From Gadus chalcogrammus (Eukaryota > Chordata > Actinopteri > Gadiformes > Gadidae), in contig NC_079413.1 in the NCBI RefSeq assembly GCF_026213295.1, positions 20,112,378 through 20,176,377 of the forward strand: 64,000 bases of DNA. Direction: 5' to 3'. The translations under genes were made by a program, and so were the position numbers. The notes beneath the pieces were generated by a model. It ran no database searches and was not told the DNA's origin. It was given only the letters and a program-made list of their open reading frames with translations. Of the stretch, positions 12,721-23,800 are shown in pieces (the stretch's first letter is position 1; each line of letters starts with the position of its first letter).

Positions 12721-14602
12721 CTGGGCCCCGTTTCCCGATATCGATGGATCTTCGCTCGTAAGATCATTCTCCCGATGGATCTTTCGAACCATCGATAATT
12801 TCTTTGTCGCATTTCCCGAAACTCCTCTTAACGTGAACGCGCATTCGCTGCACTCACGACGTCGTAGGATTGTAACTGTCTACCGACACGGTGCTGAAAT
12901 GGGCTCCGTAGGAGGGGGAGACGCAGGAATGTCGCAGGAAAATTGTGTTAAAAAGGGTTAAAATATCTCCCCATCAAGGACAACAGCAGAGTAGCCTACG
13001 AAAAAAATAGACTGCAATTATATGAATGCTAAAGACATTAAAACACAATTGATTCGGCTCAAGCCGACATATATCAGTCCTAATCCTGAATGCACTGTGC
13101 GTTTCACGGCATTTCCCCCCTGAAATAATTCCATATGCCAAAAAATTTAAAATAGCTTGTGTGACATCTACATTTATCTTAATGGTCTGATTTCTGAAAC
13201 ATGCTTTGCACAGCAAAGAGAGCCGACTTAATCAGATTCCGCATAAAGTTTCCTTGATTGATCATTTGATTGGCTATAAAAGACCCTCTGGAAAAAGGGT
13301 AAGGCCTCTAGAAACGCGCAGTCATACAGCACTACAGGCTGCCGAGGGAGGCCATCAAACAGCTGCTTGGGGCGATCAGGCAAGACCTCAGACGTGCTAC
13401 AAGGAGGAGCTTTGCGCTCACACCACAAGTGCAGCTCTTAGCCGCCCTCCGATTCTACGCCACAGGGAGCTTCCTGCAGGTGATAGGAGATGGCCAGGGC
13501 CTGTGCAAGGTGTCAGTGTGCAGATCGGTCCAGGCAGTGACAGCCTCCTTCGTCTCGTACCGCGACACGTCCGTTTCCACAGCTGGATGTCGTAGCGAGA
13601 TGGCCTGGAAGCACTCATGAGTCACGACTCCTTCGTGTTCCGCGAGTCCTCCATCGGACAGCTGGCTGCAGCATCCAGGGGAGAGTGGCGGCTCCTCGGA
13701 GACAGTGGCTATCCGCTTAGGCCTCACCTGTTCACCCCACAGGCTAAACCCGGAGACGTCCACGAGGAACGGTACACCGAAGCCCACCGTCTGGCCCGGT
13801 GCATTGTCGAGCGCACGATCGGCAGGTGGAAGTTGCGCTTCCGATGCCTCCACAAGTCCGGCGGAGGGCTCCAGTTTGCGCCAGCCAAGTCGTGCGCTGT
13901 GATCTGCGTGACAGCAATGTTGCACAACATTGCAGCCAAGACTGGGGTGGCGTTTGGTGAACCGGACGAGGACGAGGACGAGGACTAGGAAGATCCGTTT
14001 CGGGATGGCCTCCCGGATTACGATGCTGGTGTGGAATCACGCCGAAGAGTGATCGCGTCTTTTTTTTAACCCCCCCCCCCCCCCCCCCCCCCTCCTTTTG
14101 CCTTTAATTTTTTTCTTTTTTTTTTTCTTTCATTCATTATATGTTTAATTTTTAATTTTTGGGGTTATTTTAGGCTATGTTTTATGAGTAGCCTGTGTCA
14201 CAGTCTGCACAAATCCCCCCACTTTCTCTCACACATTTTGAGTGCCCTGCCTGCGCAAACTTTTTCTGGACTGTCCCGTTTTATTTTGGCCATTTTAACA
14301 TCTTTATTAATAAATAAATTAATAATCTTTATTAATCACCAAACTAAGAACATAAAGGCGCAATGCGTTTTAATAAAACACATCCAATACACGGAATGTC
14401 CGATGATGACGCCACTGAGGCTATAGTAGGCTGACGATGCTCTTAGCGTCCTACGAGTACCTACGAGTACCCCTGGAGTACTCGTTAGCTACGAGCGTTT
14501 TCAAGACGTTCGTTACCAACGATGCTTTCGGGAAACGCGGTGAAAACTCTACGATGCCCTTTCGACGCACTTCACAATCCACTTTCGGGAAACGAGGCCC
14601 AG
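12721..14602 (+). mobile_element. Harbinger/PIF DNA transposon, internally deleted
   Basis: Terminal inverted repeats are CTGGGCCCCGTTTCCCGA at the left and TTTCGGGAAACGAGGCCCAG at the right. The undamaged spacer reads ATTGCTCAGGTG, so a 3-bp CWG target site is likely, with CTG on the left and CAG on the right. Transposase remnants lie inside. Runs of C (14,070-14,092) and T sit near the 3' end. Confidence 0.82.
13330..13988 (+). pseudogene. Harbinger transposase (HARBI1-like) remnant
   Basis: The first part, to about 13,617, encodes a HARBI1-like N-terminal region with blocks RRSFALTPQVQ and LLAALRFYATGSF. The second part, 13,617-13,985, is in another frame and encodes the DDE nuclease C-terminal half, with LLGDSGYPLRPHLFTP (second Asp) and RCIVERTIGRWKLRF (catalytic Glu), then AMLHNIA. 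The segment expected to hold the first catalytic Asp is missing between the two parts. The element therefore cannot encode an active transposase. Confidence 0.8.
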
Positions 14603-15217
14603 GTGTATATAATATATAAAATAATGTTTCACTTTTGATATGATGCGATTGATGGCCATATCAAGTAGTATACATTTTTAATTCACTCTATGTGCGTTGG
14701 GCAGGTTATCATATTGTAGACAGTACGAAGTCATTTGCACACGCTGAATCTGGAATGTATGTACAATAACGGCACAATATAGCAGTAGCCTATGCACATG
14801 AATTTCCTGTGTTTAATACTTGGTAGGATTTTGAATAACATAAATAAACAGAGAGGTCGGATGTGAGTTGAACTAAAGCAGTGGGGATTGAGTTGAATTC
14901 CGACAGGCGGGGTGGTACTTTCGTCAACGGACCCCCGTGTCTCGCAAAGAGATGTGGGGACTATTTATCTCTATATCTCTTTATCATATCACTCCGTTAA
15001 CGTAGTTGTGCGTGGTACCCGTATTGGCCCTTATGATCACTAGTTTTGAACGTCACTCTATACCGATGTTTGAGTTCAGTTTCAATGAACTAAGATTTGT
15101 ATCAGTGCCATCCGTTATTTTTACATGAGCTGAAATATTGTGAAAGTTCTACCTCACAACCACCAGTGAGAAGGACTACTCCGTGAATTGGTGCCCGTCC
15201 GCGCCCGTTTCAACACT

Positions 15218-15433
15218 AAGATCATACTTTCAGGGATCATTTCTATAGGCTTTGACTTGAGAAATATCGTACGAAAGTGATCGGTTATTCTAACCACGAT
15301 GAAGAGAACTGATGTTCACTTCTGAGCGCGAAGCGGGCAGTGAGTGATGATGCAATTCATCCGCTCCTTGCCATTGATGACTGTTCCATGCTCTCTAGTG
15401 GAGCCTGGAGGTAGGGATCATGATCAGAGTGGT
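15218..15433 (+). ncRNA. snord3: U3 small nucleolar RNA, copy 5
   Basis: A complete 216-nt copy with all boxes. It differs from its neighbours by TTCTATAGGC in place of TTCTATAGTC after box A and by a TGCAATTCATC change in a stem. Confidence 0.92.
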
Positions 15434-16234
15434 TAGTTGTAGGCTAGATATTGTACAAAATAACAAATAGTTAATATTCTGTGTCGTTGGCAATTTGTTA
15501 CGCCGTTAGTATGTTTATTTTTACTTAGTAAATATTGTGTAGGCAATCAAAAATACTGATGTAGTGTAGGCTCTTGTAAACCGTTTGAAGTTACCTGCAT
15601 TGCTGGTGTAATTGCTCAGGTGTATATAATATGTAAAATAATGTTTCACTTTTGATGTGATGCGATTGATGGCCATATCAAGTAGTATAAATTGTTGATT
15701 CACTCTACGTGCGTTGGGCAGGTTATCATATTGTAGACAGTACGAAGTCATTTGCACACGCTGAATCTGGAATGTCTGTACAATAACGGCACAATATAGC
15801 AGTAGCCTATGCACATGAATTTCCTGTGTTCAATACTTGGTAGGATTTTGAATAACATAAATAAACAGAGAGGTCGGATGTGAGTTGAACTAAAGCAGTG
15901 GGGATTGAGTTGAATTCCGACAGGCGGGGTGGTACTTTCGTCAACGGACCCCCGTGTCTCGCAAAGAGATGTAGGGACTATTTATCTCTATATCTCTTTA
16001 TCATATCACTCCGTTAACGTAGTTGTGCGTGGTACCCGTATTGGTCCTTATGATCACTAGTTTTGAACGTCACTCTATACCGATGTTTGAGTTAAGTTTC
16101 AATAAACTAAGATTTGTATAAGTGCCATCCGTTATTTTTACATGAGCTGAAATATTGTGAAAGTTCTACCTCACAACCACCAGTGAGAAGGACTACTCCG
16201 TGAATTGGTGCCCGTCCGCGCCCGTTTTAACACT

Positions 16235-16450
16235 AAGATCCTACTTTCAGGGATCATTTCTATAGTCTTTGACTTGAGAAATATCGTACGAAAGTGATAG
16301 GTTACTCTTACCACGATGAAGAGAACTGATGTTCCCTTCTGAGCGCGAAGCGGGCAGTGAGTGATGATGCATTTCATCCGCTCCTTGCCATTGATGACCG
16401 TTCCATGCTCTCTAGTGGAGCCTGGAGGTAGGGATCATGATCAGAGTGGT
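16235..16450 (+). ncRNA. snord3: U3 small nucleolar RNA, copy 6
   Basis: A complete 216-nt copy. One substitution falls in the 5' conserved block (AAGATCCTACTTTCAGG, A to C), which contacts pre-rRNA and could weaken function. Boxes B, C and D are intact. Confidence 0.9.
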
Positions 16451-16775
16451 TAGATGTAGGCTAGATATTGTACAAAATAACAATTAGTCATTATTCTGAG
16501 TCGTTGGCAAATTGTTACGCCGTTAGTATGTTTATTTTACTTAGTAAATTTTGTGTAGGCAATCAAAAATACTGATGCAGTGTAGGCTCTTGTAAACCGT
16601 TTGAAGTTACCTGCATTGCTGGTGTAACTGCTCAGGTGTATATAATATATAAAATAATGTTTCACTTTTGATGTGATGCGAGTGATGGCCATATCAAGTA
16701 GTATAAATTGTTAATTCACTCTATGTGCATTGTGCAAGTTATCATATTGTAGACAGTATCAAGTAATTTGCACAC

Positions 16776-17760
16776 TGTGGCAACCCGGCACGTTGAGCGC
16801 ACCAACTCCTCCCAAACAGGACACCATTTCGTTGGTGAAAGCCAAAACAGGCAGGTTTATTACAGAACATAAAGTCTCTCCAAACACAAATAACTTAAAC
16901 CTCGGGAGGAATCAGCGGTCCCCCTTCTTCGTGGGTGGAAACCCGTCACCCACGAGGACCGGTCTCTCCTTGCAGGAGCTCCCGGGATGGGAGAGCCCCG
17001 AATGAGTGGAGAAGCAGGCTATTTAAGCCCTGCTTCTCCACTTGTTCCTCAGGTGCTCTCAATATCCTTAATTGGCTTGGGCCGGGTTGCCACACTCCTC
17101 CACCCTTTGCTTAAGCCTCGGGTGGCCTTTCGGAGGTGGCAGCGTCCGGCGCGCAGCATGGCTGCTTCTGCTGCCGGCGTGGCTCGTTTCGCAGCCTAGT
17201 CTCCCGCAGTCTCGTCTCAGCTGCCTCGTCTCCCGCGGCCTCGTCTCCCGCAGCCTCGTCTCGGGCTGCGTCGTCTCTGGCGGCGTGTCGTCTCTGGCGG
17301 CATCGTCTCTGCTGCGTCGGCCCCGGCTGCGTCGGCCCCGGCTGCGCCGGCTCCGGTTTGGGGGTGGCTTGAGGTGGGCGCTCCCACCCAAAATGGCCCG
17401 TAGCTCGGTCGAGTTGCCCGCATCCTCCACCATATGTGGCAACCCGGCACGTTGAGCGCACCAACTCCTCCCAAACAGGACACCATTTCGTTGGTGAAAG
17501 CCAACGAAGGTTTATTACAGGTTTATTACAAAACATAAAGTCTCTCCAAACACAAATAACTTAAACCTCGGGAGGAATCAGCGGTCCCCCTTCTTCGTGG
17601 GTGGAAACCCGTCACCCACGAGGACCGGTCTCTCCTTGCAGGAGCTCCCGGGATGGGAGAGCCCCGACTGAGTGGAGAAGCAGGCTATTTAAGCCCTGCT
17701 TCTCCACTTGTTCCTCAGGTGCTCTCAATATCCTTAATTGGCCTGGGCCGGGTTGCCACA
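16776..17760 (-). mobile_element. TRIM-like miniature LTR retrotransposon
   Basis: Two direct repeats, 16,776-17,094 (319 bp) and 17,435-17,760 (326 bp), each start TGTGGCAACCCGG and end CCGGGTTGCCACA. They flank 340 bp of interior. ACAC is duplicated outside (16,772-16,775 and 17,761-17,764) and occurs once in uninterrupted spacers. On the minus strand a TGG-starting primer-binding-like site (TGGTGGAGGATGCGGG, 17,432-17,417) lies 2 nt inside one LTR. A purine tract (AAAGGGTGGAGGAG, 17,108-17,095) abuts the other. This sets the minus orientation. No gag or pol is encoded. Confidence 0.82.
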
Positions 17761-18239
17761 ACACGCTGAATCTGGAATGACTGTACAATAACGGCACAAT
17801 ATAGCAACAGACTATGCACATGAATTTCCTGTGTTTAATACTTGGTAGGATTTTGAATAACATCAATAAACCGAGAGGTCGGATGTGAGTTGAACTAAAG
17901 CAGTGGGGATTGAGTTGAATTCCGACAGGCGGGGTGGTACTTTCGTCAATGGACCCCCGTGTCTCGCAAAGAGATGTGGGGACTATTTATCTCTATATCT
18001 CTTTATCATATCACTCCGTTAACGTAGTTGTGCGTGGTACCCGTATTGGCCCTTATGATCACTAGTATTGAACGTCACTCTATACCGATGTTTGAGTTCA
18101 GTTTCAATGAACTAAGATTTGTATCAGTGCCATCCGTTATTTTTACATGAGCTGAAATATTGTGAAAGTTCTACCTCACAACCACCAGTGAGAAGGACTA
18201 CCCCATGAATTGGTGCCCGTCCGCGCCCGTTTCAACACT

Positions 18240-18455
18240 AAGATCATACTTTCAGGGATCATTTCTATAGTCTTTGACTTGAGAAATATCGTACGAAAGT
18301 GATCGGTTACTCTAACCACGATGAAGAGAACTGATGTTCCCTTCTGAGCGCGAAGCGGGCAGTGAGTGATGATGCATTTCATCCGCTCCTTGCCATTGAT
18401 GACCGTTCCATGCTCTCTAGTGGAGCCTGGAGGTAGGGATCATGATCAGAGTGGT
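18240..18455 (+). ncRNA. snord3: U3 small nucleolar RNA, copy 7
   Basis: A complete 216-nt copy with intact boxes A, B (GAGCGCGAAG), C and D. Its upstream region has GGACTACCCCATGAATTGG where copies 1-6 have GGACTACTCCGTGAATTGG or close variants. This marks copies 7-9 as a subfamily. Confidence 0.93.
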
Positions 18456-19255
18456 TAGATGTAGGCTAGATATTGTACAAAATAACAATTAGTCATTATT
18501 CTGAGTCGTTGGCAATTTGTTACGCCGTTAGTATGTTTATTTTACTTAGTAAATATTGTGTAGGCAATCAAAAATACTGATGCAGTATAGGCTCTTGTAA
18601 ACCGTTTGAAGTTACCTGCATTGCTGGTGTAACTGCTCAGGTGTATATAATATATAAAATAATGTTTCACTTTTGATGTGATGCGAGTGATGGCCATATC
18701 AAGTAGTATAAATTGTTAATTCACTCTATGTGCATTGTGCAGGTTATCATATTGTAGACAGTATCAAGTCATTTGCACACGCTGAATCTGGAATGTCTGT
18801 ACAATAACGGCACAATATAGCAGTAGCCTATGCACATGAATTTCCTGTGTTTAATACTTGGTAGGATTTTGAATAACATAAATAAAAAGAGAGGTCGGAT
18901 GTGAGTTGAACTAAAGCAGTGGGGATTGAGTTGAATTCTGACAGGCGGGGTGGTACTTTCGTCAACGGACCCCCGTGTCTCGCAAAGAGATGTGAGGACT
19001 TTTTATCTCTATATCTCTTTATCATATCACTCCGTTAACGTAGTTGTGCGTGGTACCCGTATTGGCCCTCATGATCACTAGTTTTGAACGTCACTCTATA
19101 CCGATGTTTGAGTTCAGTTTCAATGAACTAAGATTTGTATCAGTGCCATCTGTTATTTTTACATGAGCTGAAATTTTGTGAAAGTTCAACCTCACAACCA
19201 CCAGTGAGAAGGACTACCCCATGAATTGGTGCCCGTCCGCGCCCGTTTCAACACT

Positions 19256-19470
19256 AAGATCATACTTTCAGGGATCATTTCTATAGTCTTTGAATTGAGA
19301 AATAGCGTACGAAAGTGATCGGTTACTCTAACCACGATGAAGAGAACTGATTTCCCTTCTGAGCGCGAAGCGGGTAGTGAGTGATAATGCATTTCAACTG
19401 CTCCTTGCCATTGATGACCGTTCCATGCTCTCTAGTGGAGCCTGGAGGTAGGGATCATGATCAGAGTGGT
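19256..19470 (+). ncRNA. snord3: U3 small nucleolar RNA, copy 8
   Basis: 215 nt, one base shorter than the other copies because of a 1-nt deletion (ACTGATTTCCC for ACTGATGTTCCC) in the hinge and box C' neighbourhood. Boxes B, C and D are intact. Confidence 0.9.
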
Positions 19471-20270
19471 TAGATGTAGGCTAGATATTGTACAAAATAA
19501 CAATTATTTATTATTCTGAGTCGATGGCAATTTGTTACGCAGTTAGTATGTTTATTTTACTTAGTAAATATTGTGTAGGCAATCAAAAATACTGATGTAG
19601 TGTAGGCTCTTGTAAACCGTTTGAAGTTATCTGCATTGCTGGTGTAACTGCTCAGGTGTATATAATATATAAAATAATGTTTCACTTTTGATGTGATGCG
19701 AGTGATGGCCATATCAAGTAGTATAAATTGTTAATTCACTCTATGTGCATTGTGCAAGTTATCATATTGTAGACAGTATCAAGTCATTTGCACACGCTGA
19801 ATCTGGAATGTCTGTACAATAACGGCACAATATAGCAGTAGACTATGCACATGAATTTCCTGTGTTTAATACTTGGTAGGATTTTGAATAACATCAATAA
19901 ACAGAGAGGTCGGATGTGAGTTGAACTAAAGCAGTGGGGATTGAGTTGAATTCCGACAGGCGGGGTGGTACTTTTGTCAACGGACCCCCGTGTATCACAA
20001 AGAGATGTGGGGACTATTTATCTCTATATCTCTTTATCATATCACTCCGTTAACGTAGTTGTGCGTGGTACCCGTATTGGCCCTCATGATCACTAGTTTT
20101 GAACGTCACTCTATACCGATGTTTGAGTTCAGTTTCAATGAACTAAGATTTGTATCAGTGCCATCTGTTATTTTTACATGAGCTGAAATTTTGTGAAAGT
20201 TCTACCTCACAACCACCAGTGAGAAGGACTACCCCATGAATTGGTGCCCGTCCGCGCCCGTTTCAGCACT

Positions 20271-20486
20271 AAGATCATACTTTCAGGGATCATTTCTATA
20301 GTCTTTGACTTGAGAATTATCGTACGAAAGTGATCGGTTACGTTAACCACGATGAAGAGAACAGATGTTCCCTTCTGAGCAAGAAGCGGGCAGTGAGCGA
20401 TGATGCATTTCATCCGCTCCTTGCCATTGATGACCGTTCCATGCTCTCTAGTGGAGCCTGGAGGTTGGGATCATGATCAGAGTGGT
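20271..20486 (+). ncRNA. snord3: U3 small nucleolar RNA, copy 9, altered box B
   Basis: 216 nt. Box B reads GAGCAAGAAGC in place of GAGCGCGAAGC. The B/C motif binds 15.5K/Snu13 and U3-55K/Rrp9, so this copy may be impaired. Boxes C and D are intact. Confidence 0.88.
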
Positions 20487-20654
20487 TAGATGTAGGCTAG
20501 ATATTGTACAAAATAACAATTATTTATTATTCTGAGTCGTTGGCAATTTGTTACGCCGTTAGTATGTTTATTTTACTTAGTAAATATTGTGTAGTTGTGC
20601 GTGGTACCCGTATTGGCCCTTATGATCACTATTTTTGAACGTCACTCTATACCG

Positions 20655-20704
20655 TTCCATGCTCTCTAGTGGAGCCTGGCGGTAGGGATCATGATCAGAG
20701 TGGT
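20655..20704 (+). pseudogene. U3 snoRNA 3' fragment (copy 10)
   Basis: Spacer sequence ending ...CACTCTATACCG joins directly to TTCCATGCTCTCTAGTGGAG, the last 50 nt of U3 including box D. About 400 bp, holding the promoter-proximal DNA and the 5' three quarters of the RNA, is missing. This fragment marks the right edge of the array. Confidence 0.85.
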
Positions 20705-21320
20705 GAGATGTAGTGGTGCCGTGATGATGCCTCATGAAACGTCAAAGCCTCGCAGCCAGATGAACCATCAAAGCGGTTCGACCTCGAAGCTACAAATCAC
20801 CACTAGGGACACCTAGTGGTGAATGAAATTATGATGAAAGAAAGAGTTTCCTGTGATGATGTGATGTTTGCTTCGTACAACATCAAAACGTTTAAGAATT
20901 AAAGTCATTTCAGTGATACGTGTGAGTGTGCCGTTCATAAATATCTCCCGAGCTCATGGTAGAGAAGAAATCATTTGACAAAGATTTTAAGTCATCCCGG
21001 GCAAAATAGATTGTCTTATAACTACAGTAGCCTACTAATAATTGTAATAATAGAACTGCATGATGACTGAGAATGAGTGTGATTAATTACATAGCCATAA
21101 AAGTGATCTTGGAACTGGGTAGGGTCTTCTTTTTGTAAAAATGTGCCAATTGTGAACCCATATCGCGGAACAGCCCGAGATGAAGCCTCGAACGTCACAC
21201 TCTACGTCATTTCGCCTATGTAAATCCTACTCGATACGGAGCTTCGCTGGGGGAGGAGCCGAGGTACTCGACACACGCCCCGATGCCTCGACGCAAACCA
21301 TAACATCACTACCCGAAACT
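20705..21320. mobile_element. Possible degenerate DNA-transposon remnant
   Basis: The left end (GTAGTGGTGCCGTGATGATG) and the right end read on the opposite strand (GTAGTGATGTTATGG) are loosely alike. The interior has GCCTCATGAAACG and CCACTAGGGACACCTAGTGG motifs. No transposase is seen. Confidence 0.3.
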
Positions 21321-21344
21321 GGTGGGGGGGTCTGGTGGATTTAG

Positions 21345-21548
21345 CTTGACCACGGGAGCAATGCTGTTGTCCACAATGAACTCCTCAGAGAATCAGATGA
21401 GGTCAATGTGACGGTCCCAGCACGAAAGACCGTGAGCGTTGATTTGACAGTGGGACGAGCAGACATCAACCTCCCCTACTCAGCCACAGTTAAAATCACA
21501 TGCATGAATGGCAGCGAGCTGGTCTTCTCAGAAAAAAATTCTGTCTAG
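21345..21548 (+). pseudogene. Possible aerolysin/natterin-like C-terminal fragment
   Basis: An open segment of 67 codons ends in TAG at 21,546-21,548. It is preceded by TTTAG, which could be a splice acceptor. Its alternating hydrophobic/polar pattern (VNVTVPARKTVSVDLTVG, then INLPYSATVKIT) resembles the beta-strand tail of fish aerolysin/natterin-like proteins. No upstream exon, lectin domain or pore-forming segment is visible. It is either a lone exon or a gene relic. The assignment is by eye only. Confidence 0.3.
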
Positions 21549-22524
21549 CTAATGCCATTATTTAACGTTTCAGCTTAGTAAATGATAATTTCAGTTCAAA
21601 TATTCCATATGCTGTTAATTTAGTTTTGCAGTCCAACAGCCTGGAAGGATAATACGTTTCTGAACACTTCCAGTCAGATGCTAATCTTACCACTATAATA
21701 GCAGGCCTGTCACACCAGTTACTCAAGTTGGTCATGTGCGCATGTGCCAAGCAGCCTGCAGCTCACACACACACACAGCACACGCAAACCCATACACCGT
21801 AAGCACTAGGGATGGGCACGGTAATTCGAATATTTGATTATTCGAAACGGTGTGGGTAGTTGACTTTGAGATTTTTTTACATTTTTGCCTTAAGTTCATT
21901 CAATATATTCATTAGCTATATTAATAACATATTGTTCATTAAACGTGTATACTAATGCCATTCAATACTTGGAATACTTTGCTATACCGGCAACCTCCGT
22001 TCCAGACAAGTCTTTTCCACGGTGGCCTTGATTGTAAATCGCTTCCGCATCCGCCTATGCCCCCGAGCACGTAGATATGCACAATTTTTTGAACAAGAAT
22101 GACTGAGTGATGCAGTAGGTGGGCTTATGTGTTATGTTAACTGGAAATGTTTTAGACATACTGTATTTCCGTCTTACACTAAATATATTTTTGTTGATGA
22201 GGCAGGCCCATGCGCTGCAAGTGGAGTTCTGTAGATATGCAAGCCCACCAGTACTTGTACTTTTTGCTGCTGTGCTTCAGTTACTTGAATCTATTCAGTT
22301 TGTGCCTTAAATTTACTCTAATCTCATTTCAGTTTGTGCCTTAAGTATGCAATACTGTTCATTCATATTCTTGTCCAAAATGATGGTTTCGTTTGATTCA
22401 GCATACTGATTTCGAGCTGTGTTTTTCCTTCTAAAATGCTCAATTGAACAAATTGGATTTGATTTCCGTTTTCACAGATTTATGGATGGCCCCCTGTGTG
22501 TGTGCGTGTTTGTGTGCCTGTGGC
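21549..22524. other. Spacer between the U3 and 7SL arrays, no gene seen
   Basis: AT-rich DNA with a short (CA)n at about 21,762-21,775 and a TTCGAATATTTGATTATTCGAA palindromic stretch near 21,826-21,847. No RNA gene, exon or complete element was recognised. Confidence 0.5.
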
Positions 22525-22712
22525 TTTAAATTGGACAAGAAATGACCTGAAACACTTTTCTAAAGAGAAAAAGTTAGCCTATACCTCTGCAGTAGGCTAA
22601 CTAAATCCCCTCTAGACGTCCATTTTCTTTAAAATCTTGATTGTTTACTTGCCTCAGATATGACGGCAGGGCTGTGTCGGCGATGTCACTCAATTCCTTC
22701 CAGAAGTACCCC

Positions 22713-23011
22713 GCCGGGTACGGTGGCGCGTGTCTCTAATCCAAGTCACTGGGAGGCTGAAGTTGGCGGTTCGATTGAGCTGAGGAGCTCTGCACTGTAC
22801 CGGACTATGTTGAACGGGTGTCCATGCTAAGTTTGGTATCGATATGGTGGTTCTGGGGGAGCCTTGGAACACCAGGTCTTCTAAGGAGGGGTGTACGGGC
22901 CCAGGTCGGGAACGGAGCAGGTCATAGCCCCCGTGCCGCTCAGTAGTGGGTTTGCATCCGTGAATAGACGTTACAGTGCAGCCTCGGCAAAACAGCGGTA
23001 CCTAATCTTTT
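22713..23011 (+). ncRNA. rn7sl: 7SL (SRP) RNA, copy 1
   Basis: 7SL is the scaffold of the signal recognition particle, which pauses translation and targets ribosomes to the ER. The sequence aligns from end to end with vertebrate 7SL. It has the 5' Alu domain (GCCGGG, then GGGAGGCTGAGG), the S-domain blocks AAGTTTGGTATCGATATGG and CTAAGGAGGGGTG, and the SRP54-binding helix 8 (AGGTCGGGAACGGAGCAGGT). Helix 8 has a GGAA tetraloop. The 3' end is T4 at 23,008-23,011. It starts GCCGGGTACGG. One odd base is GGTCATAG for GGTCAAAG. Confidence 0.93.
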
Positions 23012-23204
23012 CTGTTCAAATTGAGGTTGACATTTTATTTCTTGTATGTGTTTACTATGTAGGCTATAGTTAAATCGGATAAGAAATGACCTGAAACACT
23101 TTTTTAAGGAGAAAAAGGTAGCCAAAACCTCTGCAGTAGGCTAACTAAATCCCCTCTAGATGTCCATTTTCTTTGAAATCTTGTTTGTTTACTTGCCTCA
23201 GATA

Positions 23205-23212
23205 TGACGGCA
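23205..23212 (+). promoter_or_regulatory. CRE/ATF-like element of 7SL copy 2
   Basis: TGACGGCA begins at -52 from the predicted start and differs by one base from TGACGTCA. Human 7SL carries an ATF/CRE site at about -50, needed with the internal boxes for Pol III transcription. Other units have TGACATCA at the same place, also one change from the full site. Confidence 0.6.
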
Positions 23213-23256
23213 GGGCTGCGTCGGCGATGTCACTCAATTCCTTCCAGTAGAATTCC

Positions 23257-23555
23257 GCTGGGCACGGTGGTGCGTGCCTCTAATCCAAGTCACTGGGAGG
23301 CTGAGGTTGGCGGTTCGATTGAGCTCAGGAGCTCTGCACTGTACCGGACTATGTTGAACGGGTGTCCATGCTAAGTTCGGTATCGTTATGGTGGTTCTGG
23401 GGGAGCCTTGGACCACCAGGTCGTCTAAGGAGGGGTGTACGGGCCCAGGTCGGAAACGGAGCAGGTCAAAGCCCCCGTGCTGCTCAGTAGTGGGTTTGCA
23501 TCCGTGAATAGAAGTTACATTGCAGCCTTGGCAAAACAGCGGTACCTAATCTTTT
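23257..23555 (+). ncRNA. rn7sl: 7SL (SRP) RNA, copy 2
   Basis: Helix 8 reads GGTCGGAAACGGAGCAGGTC, the same as I recall for human 7SL, with a GAAA tetraloop. The internal B box is GGTTCGATT at 23,312-23,320. The 5' end is GCTGGGCACGGTGGTGCG. T4 lies at 23,552-23,555. Confidence 0.95.
23552..23555 (+). terminator. Pol III T4 terminator of 7SL copy 2
   Basis: TTTT follows TACCTAATC at the expected 3' end of the RNA. A second run (ACATTTTATTT) about 25 nt further on is kept in nearly all units and could act as a backup terminator. Confidence 0.7.
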
Positions 23556-23800
23556 CTGTTCAAATTGAGGTTGACATTTTATTTCTTGTATGTGTTTACT
23601 CTGTAGGCTATAGTTAAAATGGACAAGAAATGACCTGAAACACTTTTCTAAAGAGAAAAAGTTAGCCTAAACCTCTGCAGTAGGCTAACTAAATCCCCTC
23701 TAGACGTCCATTTTCTTTAAAATCTTGATTGTTTACTTGCCTCAGATATGACGGCAGGGCTGTGTCGGCGATGTCACTCAATTCCTTCCAGAAGTACTCC

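Larger units (their letters stand above)
8216..20711 (+). repeat. Tandem array of U3 snoRNA gene units
   Basis: Nine U3 genes and one 3' fragment lie in the same orientation. The complete unit is about 1,015 bp: about 215 bp of RNA gene plus about 800 bp of spacer. The spacers before copies 2 and 3 carry the same roughly 258-bp deletion, giving units of 757 and 766 bp. Three insertions sit in spacers: 10,951-11,793, 12,721-14,602 and 16,776-17,764. The spacer is conserved over its whole length, as expected for recent amplification or homogenisation. Confidence 0.92.

Noticed and set aside
13206..13595. 129-codon frame inside the Harbinger element
   Set aside because: It runs out of frame with the HARBI1-like sequence and is not the transposase reading frame.
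8880..20413. A repeated 66-68-codon minus-strand frame (starting MKCIITHCPL in most copies)
   Set aside because: It covers the antisense of the U3 gene and its promoter-proximal region. The plus-strand U3 boxes explain the conservation.
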